Source: Alloprevotella tannerae
GTDB taxonomy: Bacteria; Bacteroidota; Bacteroidia; Bacteroidales; Bacteroidaceae
Assembly: GCA_015259125.1 (NCBI GenBank)
Contig: JABZGR010000049.1
Span: 1 to 8,157 of the forward strand
Direction of reading: 5' to 3'
DNA length: 8,157 bases
The position numbers were made by a program, and so were the translations under genes. Shown piece by piece: positions 7,650 to 8,157 of this stretch (position 1 is the first letter of the stretch; every line of letters begins with the position of its first letter). The notes beneath the pieces were generated by a model. It did no database searches. It had not been told where the DNA came from and was given only the letters and a program-made list of their open reading frames with translations.

Positions 7650-7691
7650 TTGTTTGGTGGCAGCAAACTGTAGTTTGCAGTCACCAAACAA
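7650..7691. repeat. 42-nt near-perfect intergenic hairpin
   Basis: The left arm (7650-7669) pairs with the right arm (7672-7691): 12 pairs including one G/T, one A/A mismatch, then 7 pairs around a 2-nt turn, with core GCAAACTGTAGTTTGC. No T-run follows on either strand, so it is a poor classical terminator. It looks like a REP-like or other palindromic repeat. Confidence 0.8.
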
Positions 7692-7704
7692 TTGTATGCT
7701 AGGG

Positions 7705-7738
7705 ACAAACTACGGTTTGCTGCAGCCAAACGAATTGT
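7705..7738. repeat. Second, diverged copy of the hairpin unit
   Basis: This stretch aligns with the right-hand part of the preceding hairpin (7663-7695) at a period of 42 bp, with a few substitutions and small indels. The shared pattern is CAAACT, two bases, GGTTTGC or AGTTTGC, then CCAAAC and AATTGT. It keeps a small stem CAAAC-TACG-GTTTG (7706-7719); the GTTTG arm could instead pair with CAAAC at 7727-7731. Confidence 0.65.
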
Positions 7739-7950
7739 TGATTTATCGTGACTCGTTATATACTGCTTGATAGTATGCACACTTTTAGGTTAGCTAATAG
7801 ATGCTCGAGTTAAAAGTAAATTGTATAAGATGCAGATGAAGGGTGGGGGGGATGATAAATAAAATGACTGTGGAAGATGCATACTTCTAGTGCACACCGC
7901 AGGTTGCCTGTATTGATAAAATTTGGTTTTGTGCTGCTTAAAATTGTATT

Positions 7951-7970
7951 TAACGTGAGTTCGACGAATT
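7951..7970 (+). repeat. 20-bp dispersed motif, copy 2
   Basis: TAACGTGAGTTCGACGAATT, the exact reverse complement of 111-130. The match does not extend on either side, so the unit itself is about 20 bp. It lies in the gene-poor right flank with no terminator hairpin obvious beside it. Confidence 0.85.
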
Positions 7971-8157
7971 CAGAACAAAGCAAACTGTGTATCAATGCGC
8001 AAATAACTGTAGACAATAAGCCTGAGACTCTGTCTGTATATGTAGAAAAATCAAGGTAGTTAGAACATTTTCATACTGAACTTATCCCGAACTGGTATAC
8101 TCAATTATTGCTGTCCGATAAAAGTTTTTTGATCGATACGCCGTTCTTTTGGAGAGG

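Larger units (their letters stand above)
7418..8157. other. Gene-poor intergenic region of about 740 bp
   Basis: No gene here has enough support. Open frames exist (7477-7770 and 7877-8059 on plus, 7810-8016 on minus), but they lack recognisable domains or a Bacteroidetes promoter, and they run through the hairpins or the 20-bp motif. The region has a T-rich stretch (about 7540-7650), the two hairpin units, the tract GGGTGGGGGGG (7841-7851) and the 20-bp motif. I see no tRNA, rRNA or known riboswitch. A neighbouring gene may begin beyond the right edge. Confidence 0.6.

Noticed and set aside
7477..7770. Plus-strand open frame of 97 codons with hydrophobic stretches
   Set aside because: The hydrophobicity comes from T-rich DNA, it reads through both palindromic units, and it has no Bacteroidetes promoter or Shine-Dalgarno site. 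It is probably not a gene.
111..7970. The inverted 20-bp copies as terminal repeats of a transposon carrying the operon
   Set aside because: The enclosed genes are core housekeeping genes with no transposase or integrase, and the copies show no target-site duplication; a dispersed intergenic motif fits better.
7810..8016. Minus-strand open frame of 68 codons
   Set aside because: It crosses the 20-bp motif and the G-rich tract in intergenic DNA and matches no family I know.

Overview
The window looks like a chromosomal segment of a Bacteroidales bacterium (Prevotella/Porphyromonas-like). Three things suggest this: moderately low GC; one clear Bacteroidetes-type promoter (TTTG, 20 bp, TATCTTTG) with otherwise few Shine-Dalgarno sites; and proteins resembling Bacteroidetes versions of ClpC, LepA, FtsE and LysC. 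The genus cannot be fixed from sequence reading alone.

Layout. Five genes on the minus strand fill positions 191-7353 and read right to left: clpC (AAA+ unfoldase), rfbC (dTDP-4-dehydrorhamnose 3,5-epimerase), lepA (elongation factor 4), ftsE (cell-division ABC ATPase) and lysC (aspartate kinase). Gaps are 54, 22, 63 and 16 bp. A consensus promoter lies just upstream of clpC (7379-7410). I saw no convincing internal promoter. An intrinsic terminator lies 22 bp past the lysC stop (137-168). The simplest reading is one transcription unit of about 7.2 kb. It joins unrelated housekeeping jobs: protein quality control, rhamnose precursor synthesis, translation, division, and the first step of the lysine/threonine/methionine/diaminopimelate pathway.

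Flanks. Left of the operon (1-190) are the terminator, a 20-bp motif and an 18-bp tandem repeat. Right of the promoter (about 7418-8157) is roughly 740 bp with no gene I can support. It holds a 42-nt hairpin followed by a related second copy, a G-rich tract, and a second copy of the same 20-bp motif (7951-7970) in inverted orientation. The most unusual signal is this exact 20-bp sequence on both sides of the operon. I found no defence system, mobile element, CRISPR array or RNA gene. The coding part is ordinary core genome; the repeats and a few substitutions in LepA and ClpC deserve a second look.
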